Source: Gracilimonas sp017641085
Lineage (GTDB): Bacteria; Bacteroidota; Rhodothermia; Balneolales; Balneolaceae
DNA length: 64,000 nt
Strand: one strand, 5' to 3'
Assembly: GCF_046115515.1 (NCBI RefSeq)
Contig: NZ_CP175953.1
Part shown: in pieces, positions 1 to 11,800 of the stretch
Numbering within the stretch: position 1 is the stretch's first letter
How the letters are laid out: every line of letters starts with the position of its first letter
Notes under the pieces: generated by a model
What the model was told of the DNA's origin: nothing
Seen by the model: the letters and a program-made list of their open reading frames with translations, nothing else
Databases searched by the model: none
Position numbers and translations under genes: made by a program

Positions 1-3000
1 GCATGTTTACAACTGAAGATACATCCCAGTGACGTATATCCTGATTAAAATCAGGGGCATTGGCAGTAGAAGTATTCCAAACCAAACCAGAGGAACTAAC
101 TAACGGACCCGAAAACATCTCTTCCATTGTGGTGACGTCTGAAACATCCCAACTACCTATCGGCTGGTCGAAAATTCTGTATCCATAAAATAACCTGGAC
201 ATATCCGTTATACCTGTAGTTACACTTCTCGCAAGTTCAGGATGATTGTGATTACTTTCCAAAAGCGATTCTATTCCCTTTCGATCCCTTCTCGTAACAA
301 CCCAAACCTCCTTGTCATCACCCTTTCCAACAATAGCATACCCCTTCTCACCTATTGCGGCATCATTGCCAACAATAGTAACACCATTTTCAAGGACTTT
401 GAAATTTGTGTATAACTCTAGGGTATCAGACTCAGCAACTTCCAGTACACTTAACTCCGGTATTTCTACCGTTACTTCCACTTTAAAATCAATACCCTGC
501 GGGAAGGCAATCTGAATTCCTCTCATAACCAACTCCCATATTTCTTTTTCAGCATTATAGGTTGGGGCACTAAAACCAATCAGATCAATCCCCTCTGCAA
601 TATTCATTGCTTTCCATGTAATAGTCGCTTCCTCATTGTTAAGTGGCACATCATCACCTAATAGTTCAACTGTGAGTATGGAATCTGCAGAAAATCTATC
701 CGGAGTTACCTTCAACGTGACCTCACTTAGACCCAGTCCGCCGTCAATGATCGTCCAGTTGAAATCATCGATTATTTTCTGCCGGCTGCTTGCAGACCTT
801 CGGGAATAATAGGTGCTGTCTACATCCAGTGTCAGATTCATAGGTAGCGCTTGCTCCGACCATTTGATAAGAAGCGAATCGTAGTTAATAATCGATAGGG
901 CCGTTCCTTCAAGAAAACCTTGCGATCCAGCCTGCATAAATTCTACAGACTCTATCTGCCAGTCACCCAGATCCTGATCAAATGCCGATGCATTGTTCAG
1001 CATGTTTCTCAGGTCTGTAACCTTACTTACATCCCAGTCTGAAATATCCTGATTGAAAGCCGATGCAAACTGAAACATATCTCGCATGGTGGTCACATTC
1101 CCTGTGTTCCACCCGGTGATGTCTCCATTGAATGCCGTTGCCCCGTCAAACATAAAGCTCATGTCTGTAATGGTAGAAACATCCCAGTCATTTAGGTCAG
1201 CATTCACATTTTCAGCAGCAAAGAACATAGCGGCTAACGAAGATACATTACTAAGATCAGGAGCATCTGTGGCTTTGTATTCCATATTTCGTGCCCAGGC
1301 AAACATACGCGTCATATCTTCCCACTTAATCGAGCCCCAGCTCTCTAAAGATACCAACTGATCGAGGTCACCATCGGTATCCGGCATCATATGGGGAAAA
1401 ATTCCTCCAATTGTAACCGTATAAGTTCCTGACGTTGCATACGTATGTGAAGGATCAGGGTCATCGCCGGTGTAAGTTTCCAGTGTTCCATCCCCCCAAT
1501 CGATGGTGAAATTAAAATCAGTAATTTCGGTACCACCACCTGTTGGAATGGTAACTGTTTCATTTGCCGAAGTGGTTACCCATTTCGTTGTAAATTCATT
1601 AGCTGAACCCCCATCGGTAATGGTCCAACCCAAATCGGTAAGGCTATTATAGCTTGAGGTTGAAATGATTGAACGCAAAGAATTCCCAAACGAAATCTCA
1701 ATATCGGAGTTGGATGTGATTTGTTCGGCCCAGCCAATAAGGGTAGAATCATAGTTTGATGTTGTTAAACCACTGTTAGTCATAAAACCAACAGATATTG
1801 GCTCAGAATAACCCGGTATGGTACCATAGTAATCAAAGGTTTCTACATTTCGGATATCCCAGTCGCCCAAATTCTGATCAAATGCTTGTGCCGCCGCAAA
1901 CATCCCCCCCATATTGGTCACGGAGCTTACCTCCCAACTTGAAATATCCTGATTAAAATCTTTAGCTCCCCCAAACATCAGTTCCATATTAGTGACCGAT
2001 GACACATCCCAATCAGAAATATCTGCATTGAAAGTTGAATTTTCTGTGAATGATGCAAACATCCACGCCATACTTGAAACGGAGGAAAGATCCGGTGTAT
2101 CCAGATTTCTTAACTCCAGGCTGTCAGCCCCTGCAAACATCGATGCCATACTTTCCCAATGGATATCTCCCCATAGAACCACACTGCGAAGATTTGAAAT
2201 AGTAGCTCCTTCCACACTTGCATTCATCTCAGGAAAAACGCCGGCTATTCTGATGTTTTTGGTACCAAATTCGGTATAGGTATGAGATATAATCGGTGCA
2301 TCGCCGGTAAATTTTTCTACCGTTCCATCTCCCCAATCAATAGTGAAATCAAAATCAGAAATTTGATCTCCTCCTTTAGCTCCAAGTTGAATTGTTGGTT
2401 GCTCTGAAGTTACTTCCCAGATAGAGATGAACATATTGTATCGACCCCCATCGGTCAGTGTCCAACCTTTAAATCCAGTTAAATTACCATGAGCTGCGGA
2501 AGCGGGGCCATATTTTGCAGTGCCTACATTCAACGAAAGATTTTCAGGCAGGTTAGCTAACTGATTCCATTTATGAAGGAGCATGTCATAGTTCTGTTGA
2601 GAGAAACTACTTCCTTGTAGAAAACCGAAAGATCCGTTATCCAAGCGGGTGGCGCTACTTATATCCCAATCACTTATATCTTGATCAAAAGAAACAGCAT
2701 TCAAAAACATTGCCCCAAAGTCGGTTACCTGGCTTACATCCCAATTTGCTAAAGGCTGATTGAAAGCAGCCGCATTTGCAAACATACCAAACATGTTTGT
2801 TACAGCCGATGTATTCCAAGTGGAAACATTGCCATTAAAAGAATCGGTATCCTGGAACACTCCTTGCATATTGGTTACAGCAGATACATTCCATTGACTT
2901 AAGTCCTGATTCAAGGAATCCGCATTCTGGAACATTTCCTTCATATTGGTAACATTAGATACATCCCAAGTGGTAATATTGCCATTAAATATGGTGGCTC

Positions 3001-5539
3001 CATCAAACATAAAGCTCATGTCGGTGATGGTGGAGGTATTCCAATTACTTAAATCTCTATTCACTTTTTCAGCGGAAAAAAACATTCCCGCAGTTGACGT
3101 TACGTTCGTCAGATTAGGTGCATCTGTGGCATTGTATACCATATTTCGTGCCCAGGCGAAGGTGTTCACCATGTTTTCCCATGCATTATTACCCCATTGC
3201 TCAATAGAAGATAATTGATTCAGATCTCCATCTGCACCCGCATTCATGTAAGGGAAAGTCCCTTCTATTTGTATGGTATGCGTACCCGCTGTAGCGTAAG
3301 TATGGGAAGGATCCGGATCATCTCCTGTAATTCGCTCAATAGAACCATCACCCCAGTCAACAATAAACTCAAAATCAGTAATTTCTGTGCCACCAGTTGT
3401 TGGTATAGTTACTGTTTCATCTACACCCGTAGTAGTCCATGTAGTGATGAAAGCATTTGCAGGATCTACGGAAAGAACTTCGTTCACGGTTACCTTAAAG
3501 GTGTCTTCAACCGAAAGTTCACCATCACTTGCATTGATCGTAATATTTACTACACCAAACTGATCTTGTTGTGGGAATAATCGAAGTGTATCTGTTTGTA
3601 TTAAGCCACCTACTAACGATGGATTATCAATTGCTGATACACTATAGGTTAACGTTTCCGGTGAACTCTCAACATCACTAAAACTAGTACTAAGGATAAT
3701 CTGATATTCCCCAGAGTTTTCATCAACCGCTACGTCGGCAATTGGTGTGCTTACTACTGGTGCATCATTAACAGGATTGATAGTAATGGTAAATGTATCC
3801 TGCGCGGTAAGTCCTTCACTGTCTTCCGCCTGAATAGTAACACCTGCAGTTCCTGATGAATCGGCTACCAGGGTCACTACCAGGTTATTATTACCATCAA
3901 TGATTGCATTCAGAATGGATGAGTTGCTGTTAGTTACCGAATAGTTCAGATCCGCATCGTTGTCTTCTGCATCACTGAATATAAACGTAAGGTCAACAGG
4001 ACTAAGAGTAGCATCTTCCTCTACCGAAAAATCTTCAATGACATTGGTAACAGTAGGTGCTGAGTTTATGGCCACTACTTCCACATAACTGCTGGAGACC
4101 GTGGCTCCCGCATCGGTGCCGTCATTCGGGGTGATATCAACCCGCAGGAACTTCCCGGCATCAGCACCCGCCACCGTGTAACTGTCACTGAAAGCCCCAG
4201 ATATAGCTGCCGCATTGGCGCCAGCTCCGTCATCGGCCCGGTACCATTGGAAGGTGGTTCCCGATTCAAGGTCGCCTTCCACGTCGTTGTACTCATAGCT
4301 TACCGACAGGGCATCTCCTTCCTCGGGAGCCTGTCCCGGATCGTTGTCATTGCTTACCACCAGGTTACTGGCTGTGGGGGCAAAATTGGTTGGCCCGAAG
4401 CCCAGATTCCGCAAGGCGGGGTAGCCGTCCATCTCCCAGGTGCCACTAAAGTCCCAGCCACTGAAGGTTCCCTGGGTCTGCATTTCGGCCGTGGTTTTAC
4501 CCATACCGCCTGTGCTGCTTCCCTGCCCGGCTGTGGTAGAGTCCCAGTAGCTGCTGGTGTAGGTATTGCCTAAGCCTCCCAGCGTGTAGTCATCTTCAAA
4601 ACCTACCAGCCCGCCCAGGTTCACCGCCGAAACATCCCCACTTACCGCTCCGGTGGCATAGGAATTGGTAATGGTTACGCCTCCGAATACCGCACCAACC
4701 AAGCCCGCTACATCATCATAACCCGTTACCGCCCCGGTTGCAAAGCTGTTACTGATGGTTAGGGCGATACCACCACCGGCACCACCTACCAGTCCACCTA
4801 CCTGAGCTCCAAAACCTGATGTCTCGGTTACAGTACCTGTGGCATAACTTTCCGAAATACTTCCCCCGTCGATATATCCAACAAGTCCACCGTAATAGGC
4901 AAACCCTCCGGTTCCCACTACTGTGGCTGTAGACCATGCGTGGCTCAGGTTTGTGGCAAACTGGTTCCCGATCACCCCTCCTACGTTATCACCACCGGTT
5001 ACTGAACCCGTCACAAACACCGAATCTACCGTTGGCAGCGGGTCTGTTTCCGGGTTATCCACTACCGTTGAGCCAATCAAGCCCCCAACATTGGTAAAAC
5101 CGGTAATATCCACTTCCGCCAGCCCTACATTGGTGATGGCTCCCGGACTCCCCAGGTATTTGAATAACCCAACACCTACGCTATCGGCCTGATCCATATG
5201 TAAACCAAGGATGGTATGGCCATTACCGTCAAAGCTTCCGGTAAACGGGATGGGCATAAACAGTTCTGTATCATCCGCCCCGATGGCTCGCCAGCCGGCT
5301 CCTCCGTTCCAGTAGGCTCCCGAAGGATCACCGGTAGCCGTAGTCAGATCAATATTGGCTGTCATAATAAAATGGCTGCCCAGGTAATTCCGGACGTTGT
5401 CCAGGTCGGCTGCCGTTGCTACCTGATAGGGATCACCTTCGGTTCCGGACCCGCCCGAGAACTGAGCAAAGGCCGGATTCGCCCCAATGAATAACAGAAA
5501 AAAGAGAGACTTAAGCGCCAACGTAATAACGGTTTTCAT
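1..5539 (-). CDS. giant secreted BspA/GLUG repeat surface protein (3' end outside window)
   Basis: The minus strand is open from an ATG at 5539 to the window edge, about 1846 residues, with no stop; the gene is partial at its 3' end. It starts MKTVITLALKSLFFLL and has a signal peptide cut near FAQF. Rough layout by residue: GLUG-motif beta-helix 28-380 (many VGGLVG-like turns), Ig-like 386-488, two cadherin-like repeats 493-690, then three modules (about 693-1030, 1033-1306, 1310-1573). Each module opens with a DWGDG-containing segment followed by BspA/DUF285 26-residue repeats (xWDVSxVTxMxxMF). A linker follows, and a fourth DUF285 array runs off the edge. No sorting domain is visible; a T9SS tail outside the window is inferred from its paralogue at 5870-14392. 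The role is probably adhesion or surface structure. The upstream spacer carries the element shared with two neighbouring units. The family assignment is firm; the function is not. Confidence 0.88.
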   Translation of the reverse strand, partial: MKTVITLALKSLFFLLFIGANPAFAQFSGGSGTEGDPYQVATAADLDNVRNYLGSHFIMTANIDLTTATGDPSGAYWNGGAGWRAIGADDTELFMPIPFTGSFDGNGHTILGLHMDQADSVGVGLFKYLGSPGAITNVGLAEVDITGFTNVGGLIGSTVVDNPETDPLPTVDSVFVTGSVTGGDNVGGVIGNQFATNLSHAWSTATVVGTGGFAYYGGLVGYIDGGSISESYATGTVTETSGFGAQVGGLVGGAGGGIALTISNSFATGAVTGYDDVAGLVGAVFGGVTITNSYATGAVSGDVSAVNLGGLVGFEDDYTLGGLGNTYTSSYWDSTTAGQGSSTGGMGKTTAEMQTQGTFSGWDFSGTWEMDGYPALRNLGFGPTNFAPTASNLVVSNDNDPGQAPEEGDALSVSYEYNDVEGDLESGTTFQWYRADDGAGANAAAISGAFSDSYTVAGADAGKFLRVDITPNDGTDAGATVSSSYVEVVAINSAPTVTNVIEDFSVEEDATLSPVDLTFIFSDAEDNDADLNYSVTNSNSSILNAIIDGNNNLVVTLVADSSGTAGVTIQAEDSEGLTAQDTFTITINPVNDAPVVSTPIADVAVDENSGEYQIILSTSFSDVESSPETLTYSVSAIDNPSLVGGLIQTDTLRLFPQQDQFGVVNITINASDGELSVEDTFKVTVNEVLSVDPANAFITTWTTTGVDETVTIPTTGGTEITDFEFIVDWGDGSIERITGDDPDPSHTYATAGTHTIQIEGTFPYMNAGADGDLNQLSSIEQWGNNAWENMVNTFAWARNMVYNATDAPNLTNVTSTAGMFFSAEKVNRDLSNWNTSTITDMSFMFDGATIFNGNITTWDVSNVTNMKEMFQNADSLNQDLSQWNVSAVTNMQGVFQDTDSFNGNVSTWNTSAVTNMFGMFANAAAFNQPLANWDVSQVTDFGAMFLNAVSFDQDISDWDISSATRLDNGSFGFLQGSSFSQQNYDMLLHKWNQLANLPENLSLNVGTAKYGPASAAHGNLTGFKGWTLTDGGRYNMFISIWEVTSEQPTIQLGAKGGDQISDFDFTIDWGDGTVEKFTGDAPIISHTYTEFGTKNIRIAGVFPEMNASVEGATISNLRSVVLWGDIHWESMASMFAGADSLELRNLDTPDLSSVSSMAWMFASFTENSTFNADISDWDVSSVTNMELMFGGAKDFNQDISSWEVSSVTNMGGMFAAAQAFDQNLGDWDIRNVETFDYYGTIPGYSEPISVGFMTNSGLTTSNYDSTLIGWAEQITSNSDIEISFGNSLRSIISTSSYNSLTDLGWTITDGGSANEFTTKWVTTSANETVTIPTGGGTEITDFNFTIDWGDGTLETYTGDDPDPSHTYATSGTYTVTIGGIFPHMMPDTDGDLDQLVSLESWGSIKWEDMTRMFAWARNMEYKATDAPDLSNVSSLAAMFFAAENVNADLNDWDVSTITDMSFMFDGATAFNGDITGWNTGNVTTMRDMFQFASAFNQDISDWDVSKVTDLRNMLNNASAFDQDLGDWQIESVEFMQAGSQGFLEGTALSIINYDSLLIKWSEQALPMNLTLDVDSTYYSRRSASSRQKIIDDFNWTIIDGGLGLSEVTLKVTPDRFSADSILTVELLGDDVPLNNEEATITWKAMNIAEGIDLIGFSAPTYNAEKEIWELVMRGIQIAFPQGIDFKVEVTVEIPELSVLEVAESDTLELYTNFKVLENGVTIVGNDAAIGEKGYAIVGKGDDKEVWVVTRRDRKGIESLLESNHNHPELARSVTTGITDMSRLFYGYRIFDQPIGSWDVSDVTTMEEMFSGPLVSSSGLVWNTSTANAPDFNQDIRHWDVSSVVNM

Positions 5540-5805
5540 AATCTTTGGTATGTATTTATTCTAGAAAAAATGAGTAAAGTCCCGACATTTTTAGTGACTA
5601 CTTTATTGCGGGAGGAATGCTTGATCTTTAAGGGAGAGTTACATCACATCTAATGCATTCAGGAAGCATTTATTTAATGAAGGGCTGACCCTATGTGCCA
5701 ACAAACCGGTTTATACCCATTTAATGATGCGACTAATCAGCTTTTTATTCCATAGGCAGGAGTACTCATTCGTATAGGTACAAGTACCTATATTTCACTT
5801 AATGA
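5540..5805. other. intergenic spacer upstream of the left giant gene
   Basis: This non-coding spacer separates the terminator of the 2840-residue protein gene from the start of the left giant gene. Apart from the shared element at about 5695-5791 (listed separately) it contains AT-rich sequence likely to hold the promoter and a 5' leader of roughly 150 nt. No ORF with coding character was seen. Confidence 0.6.
5693..5792 (-). promoter_or_regulatory. shared upstream element, copy 1
   Basis: On the plus strand this contains ATAGGCAGGAGTACTCATTC at 5752-5771, then GTATAGGTAC. It ends in a perfect inverted repeat at 5774-5791 (ATAGGTAC, AA spacer, GTACCTAT). A second block (GCCAAC...CCGG...TACCCAT) lies at 5697-5720. 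The same arrangement occurs at 14815-14924 and 17465-17580. It sits upstream of the giant gene starting at 5539. The nearly invariant core and the palindrome suggest a regulator-binding site with promoter. The identity of the regulator is inferred only. Confidence 0.7.
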
Positions 5806-5843
5806 TTATAAAAAAGCCTCACTCAAATTAATGAGTGAGGCTT
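5806..5843 (-). terminator. intrinsic terminator of the 2840-residue surface protein gene
   Basis: Reading the minus strand just after the stop at 5870, AAGCCTCACTCA pairs perfectly with TGAGTGAGGCTT across a short AT loop and is followed by a run of T. This is a textbook rho-independent terminator for the giant gene. Confidence 0.93.
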
Positions 5844-5869
5844 GAATTGATCTGTGATCAGAATTCGGC

Positions 5870-8800
5870 TTACTTGATCAGCATCATCTTGCGGGTTTGC
5901 ACATACTTACCGGCCACGATTCGGTAGAGGTACATGCCCGAAGCCAGTCGGGAGGCATCGAAGTTAACCTGATGCCAGCCGGCCCGCTGCCGTTCACCGT
6001 TCACCAGGGTGGCTACTTTACGGCCCAGCATATCGAATACTTCAAGGCGGACCTCACTGCTTTGCGGTACGCCGTATCGAATTACCGTAGTCGGGTTAAA
6101 CGGGTTCGGGTAGTTTTGATGCAATTTGAAGTCCTCCGGAATCTGAGCCATAAGCTCAGCTGAAGTTATAAAGTTCGGGTCGGTGCGTACTTCCAGGGTA
6201 TCCAGCGAAACGATGTTCTCGTTGTTAGCCACCTGTATAGCTACAAAGAAAGTGTCGGCATCGGCCCGGGCCGTGATGGCCAGTTCTCCGTTGGTGTTAT
6301 CGAAGCCAATCGTTTCTACCGAGTCGGAAATGATATCGAATTTGAACTCCAGCTCATTGTCTGGTGTAGCCACATCACTTACATACTCCCAGAGTTTGAG
6401 GATCCGGGTATCTTCAGTAGCAATTTCGTACGGATTGGGAAGTTCAGCAAACACCGGCTCATCGTCCACGCCTTCTTGTCCACCCCATGAGATCTGAATA
6501 CCTGTAGCTTGCTGCACTTCGTTTAATGCTGCTGCACCCAGCGCATCCAGCTCAATCTTACCGATATTAATACTTTGAACCGCCTTATTAATCTTGTCTT
6601 TCCAGCCAACGAACATCTTGCTGGCATTCTCAGAGCTTAAGCCTGAACCTACGAGGAATCCGGAAATAGAACCTGGAGTCGTAGTATTTACTTTTACCTG
6701 CTTATTTGTGGTATCCGGTGCTGCATCAAAATACTTCACATTGGAAATATCCCAGGAACTTATGTCCTGATTGAACGCTCTCGCTCCCTGGAACATGCTG
6801 GCCATGTTGGTAACCTGCGAGACATTCCAATTCAAGGTGCTTACAAATTCTTTGCCATTTACTATTTTTGTTTTCTGCCGAGGTGCATTTCCGTTGTTGA
6901 ATGACCATGCCCCTGAAAACATAAAATTAGTATTTTCAACTCCAGATATGTCCCAAGAACTTAGATCTTGATTAAAAAGATAATTGGAAGAAAACATAGA
7001 TCTCATGCTCTTTACAGATGATACATTCCACTTTCCTATTGGTTGATCAAAACGTGCTTCATCACTAAACATAGAACTCATATCGGTTACCGAAGAAACA
7101 TCCCAATCGCCAATTGGTTGATCAAAATTTGTTCTATAACTAAACATAGAACTCATATCGGTTACCGAAGAAACATTCCACTTTCCTATTGGTTGATCAA
7201 AACTTGTTCTACCACTAAACATAGAACTCATATTAGTTACTGAAGAAACATCCCAATCACCAATTGGTTGGTTAAAATATGATCCGCTAAACATAGAACT
7301 CATATCGGTTACCGAAGAAACATCCCAATCGCCAATTGGTTGGTCAAAATATGACCCTCTAAACATAGAACTCATATCAGTTACCGAAGAAACATCCCAA
7401 TCACCAATTGGTTGGTTAAAATATGATCCGCTAAACATAGAACTCATATCGGTTACCGAAGAAACATCCCAATGACCAATAGGTTGATTAAAACTAGTAT
7501 AAGGAGAAAATAGGCCACTCATATCGGTTATCCCGGTCGTAACCGTTCTTGCCAATTCGGGATTTTTAGTGCCAGCCTCAAACAATTTTATAATTCCATC
7601 TCGGTCTCTAAGTGTAAAAGTCACTTCCTCGGCCACTCCATCTTTATCCAAATCATAGTTTAGCACATCGCTTTCATCTACCTGTGTTCCCGGGTAGGCC
7701 TTGATGGTAACCCCATTTTCTGCGAAATAGAACTTACCGCCGTATGTATTTTCATAAATAATAGCTTGAACTCCTTCTTCACTTGACCCTGTTATGAAAA
7801 GATCTAAATCTCCATCATTGTCAAGATCGTTCACATTCAAATGACTGTAGTACATATCCTCAAGATCAAGGCCAAGTGGTGAATAGGTATATGATCCATC
7901 GTTGATAAACACGTCAGTATATCCTGAGACAAGTGTAGTGGCAGTTTCTTTTGAAATCATACCGGAGACCATGATATCCAAATCACCATCACCATCGATA
8001 TCAGTTAGTTTTGAATAACCAGCTTCTGCAAATATATCAAACTCTATCCAATTGACTTGGCTGTTCAAAAGGGTAAAAGAACCATCTCCGTTGTTTTTAT
8101 AACGGTAGGAGACTAACTGCGCTGAAGTATCGATACCAGCAAGTAACAAGTCACGGATGCCATCTTGATCGACATCAACCAATTGTATATCGCCTTTCAA
8201 TACACCCTTAAGCTGAGCTTCTAAAAGTGTAAAGGCGCCTGATCCGTCATTCTCATAGATGTTCGTTAACAATTCGCTTTTATTATTGCTTCCAGTTACG
8301 ATAAGGTCCAGGTCACCATCTCCATCGATGTCTCCCCAGGTTGTCGCCCCCAGAATTAATCCTGTATCACTCAATTGGTTAGCCGTAAAGGAATCATCGC
8401 CCAAATTACGGTAAACCGTTGTTGTCGTACTGTCATTCTCATTGTTACCTGTCAATACAAGATCCAGGTCACCATCTCCATCCATATCTCCCCAGGATGA
8501 TGTTCCACCAAATACTCCTTCCAAATTAGTTGCTTCCAGGGCTGTGAAGCCGCTTGGTGTATTCTTATAGATTAATGCGTTTGGAGTACCATTTTCTTCC
8601 TGCCCTGTCATGATGATATCCAGATCTCCATCACCGTCCATATCACCAAATTCAGAGGAGCCATAGTACAAACCAACCAGATCACTTGTGCTTTCGGTAA
8701 AATGACCTACTCCATCATTAAGGTAAATCGAAGATATAAATGAGTTATCGCCATCTACACCGGAAATAAAAAGGTCATCGTCGCCATCTGCATCTACATC

Positions 8801-11800
8801 TCCAAAACTGGAAGTTGACAAACCAACACCAGCCACCGATGCATTCAGGCTATCTAACCTTACATTACCTTCTTTAACGATCACGGAAAATGTCTTTGCT
8901 AAAGTAGCTGTTCCTTTTTCATTGGTAACACTGACCTGATATTTTCCTCCCGTCATATTTACCGGCAGATTAATAGTCAAAAGTGTTGTTCCTGCAACTG
9001 ATTTGGGAACTACAGAGGTACCTGAAGTTTCTCCAACTTTTGTTAACATAACTGAATGTTCGGAGGGTGATTTGCTAAACCCGGAGCCATACAGAACAAT
9101 TTCCGAACCCGGAACGGCACTCATTGGGATTGATAAAGATAATGAAAGAGGAGCTGTAATCGCTTCTACTTTACCCGGAATTGGGCTCTGAGGATTATTT
9201 TGTAAGTAAGGATAACTCACAGAGTCTCCGGTCATGATTGTCCAGGTATTTGTGAAATCAAAACCCGCATTGGCAAATGAAATCGAATCTCTCATTGCCG
9301 ATTCTGTTAATCCCGAAGTTTCAATACCGTTTGAATTCCAAAGGACATTGGTTTCTACGCCAGAAAGTGTGCCTGCAAAGTAGGTATTGGCCAGAGTTAT
9401 ATCGCCAGACCCAATTATACTACCATCACTAGTGAGGGTGTTTATAATATTGGAAAGTGAATAACTGTCAGAGATCGTTCCACCATAGGAATCGCCTACA
9501 ATAGCTCCTGGTTTCCCCCCTGAAACTGATCCTGTTGAATAGCTTTTGCTGATGGTCGTGTTTCCATCTAGAGAAACCATTTGACCAGCCAGCCCGCCTA
9601 CCGATTTATAAATATTTGAACCTGAAACATCACCGGAAAATAAACTTTCTGTGATGGATCCGTTACTCTTCAAATATCCTGCTATGCCACCTACAAATCC
9701 ACTTGTTGCACCTGTTGTACTTATCGTACCAGTTACATGAATATTGGAAACTTCACCTCCATTTATTGAACCAATAGCTCCAGTATTTAAAGATTGATAG
9801 CTTGAAATATTCACATCAATAAGCCTCAAGTTTTTAACTGTTCCCTCCAGATTTCCGACCAACCCTACACTCCCAGCATCGTTGATATCGATAAAAAGAC
9901 CGCTAATAGAGTGATTATTTCCGTCTAGGTTACCTGTGAAATCATTAGAATTCTCATCGAAGAGTGGAACCCACCCTTCACCTTGGTTGTAAGGAGAAAC
10001 GTTTAGATCTATGTCCGAAATCAGTTTATAATGAAGGTCCAAATTAAAACCAAAACCAGTTCTGTTCACATCTCTTATTGCATTGAGTTGGTCGGCCGTG
10101 GCAATAAGATATGGGCTTTCCTCTGTACCTAATCCACTTTCAAAAAGGTGCACTAAATGTTCTGATGAATGTTTAACTACAGTTGATCTAACATCACTTA
10201 ATTGAATTATTACACTTATATAATCAAACTTATCATTTTCTTTAATCGTATAGGTTGACCCCGTACCTACTTCCGTATCGGATCCTCCATCATTGATATT
10301 CCAAGTATAACTCGCGTATACAGCGTCGCCGTCTGCATCGGTATAGGTATATTCAGCAGTAATCGTCTCTCCTACTTTAAATTCACCAACTATACTCACG
10401 GATGTGATAACCGGTGGAGTATTTGAAGACTGAATTCCCGGCTTGGGGTTTTGCAGGTTGGCCCGTAAATACGGATAACTCACAGAGTCTCCTGTTACAA
10501 TTGCCCAGGTATTGGCAAAATCAAAGCCTGCATTTGAAAAAGTAAGAGAGTCTTTCATGGCAGCGGTGGAAACATCAGTAGTTTGCTCACCACCTGTGTT
10601 CCAGTAGGCGTTGGACTCTACGTCTGAAAGTGTGCCTGCAAAGTAATTATGGGTTTGGGTTGCTCCATTAAAGCCAACAATACCGCCTTCAAAAGTACTT
10701 CCTGATACTGTTGCCAGTGAATAACTGTCGGAAATTGTACCTCCATCAGTTACACTACCTACAATACCACCAGCTCTTTCGCCTGAAACTGATCCGGTTG
10801 AATAGCTTTTGCTAATGAATGTATTATCATCCCCATCAGATTCAATATCACCGGCAATACCACCAACTTCGGTTCCGGTAACCGTCCCATCAAAAGAACT
10901 TTCTGTAATAGATCCATCATTCCATAGCGCTCCGGCGATACCGCCTACACCACCTGTGGAAGGGAATGTAGATGTAACCGAACCTGTTACATGCACATTA
11001 GAAACCACACCACCCGATACATAGCCAATGGCTCCAGTAACATAATCATTAGAGGCTGTAACATTTACATTTGTAAGCTTTAAATCGCGTACAGTTCCTA
11101 AATGGAACCCAATCAACCCAACATATTCATTGGTACTATTATTTATGTATAGCCCATCAATCGCATGGTTATTGCCATCTAAAGTCCCTGTAAAATTAAT
11201 ACCCACACCTCTTGAAACAGGAACCCATCCTTCACCTTGGTTATAAGGGGCTACATTAAGGTTGATATCATTTATCAGTTTAAAATGTCCATCTAAAGTA
11301 TAGGGTTGTTCGGAATACACATCTCTCATTGCATTCAGCTGAGCTGCCGTGGAGATCAGGTACGGATCAGCTTCCGTTCCGGTACCGCCTTCAAAAGGAA
11401 TTGCCTTTACATGATCACTTGTAACGGTATCGCCATAAGCCGTACCATCAAATGGGATAACCTCTACACGTAACTCGCTAAAAGTATCCTCCGTTGTGAT
11501 GGTATATAAAGAGTCTATCGCCCCGACAATCTTTGTTTCAGATTTAACCTCACTGGAATTAACCCATTCTGTAGTTTGTCGGTACCACTGGAAACTTGCT
11601 CCTGCATTCGCATCGCCATCAGCATCACTAAAATCATAGGTAGCCGCAATGGTTTTTCCTGTTTTTGGATAGCCGGTTATTCCGGCATTGGATGCCAAAG
11701 GTGCTCTGTTACCCTGATTAATAGTGATGGTAAATCCTATTTCATAACTATCTTCTCCCCCATTATCTGTACCTCCATCATCAATTACTTTAACGCTAAC

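Noticed and set aside
7043..7243. A plus-strand open frame with repeated MIKTCFITKHRTHIGYR-like text
   Set aside because: It is the antisense of the BspA repeat array of the 2840-residue gene; the repetition comes from that array.
7015..7490. CRISPR array from regularly spaced repeats
   Set aside because: Units abut without unique spacers and are in-frame protein repeats; no cas genes are present.
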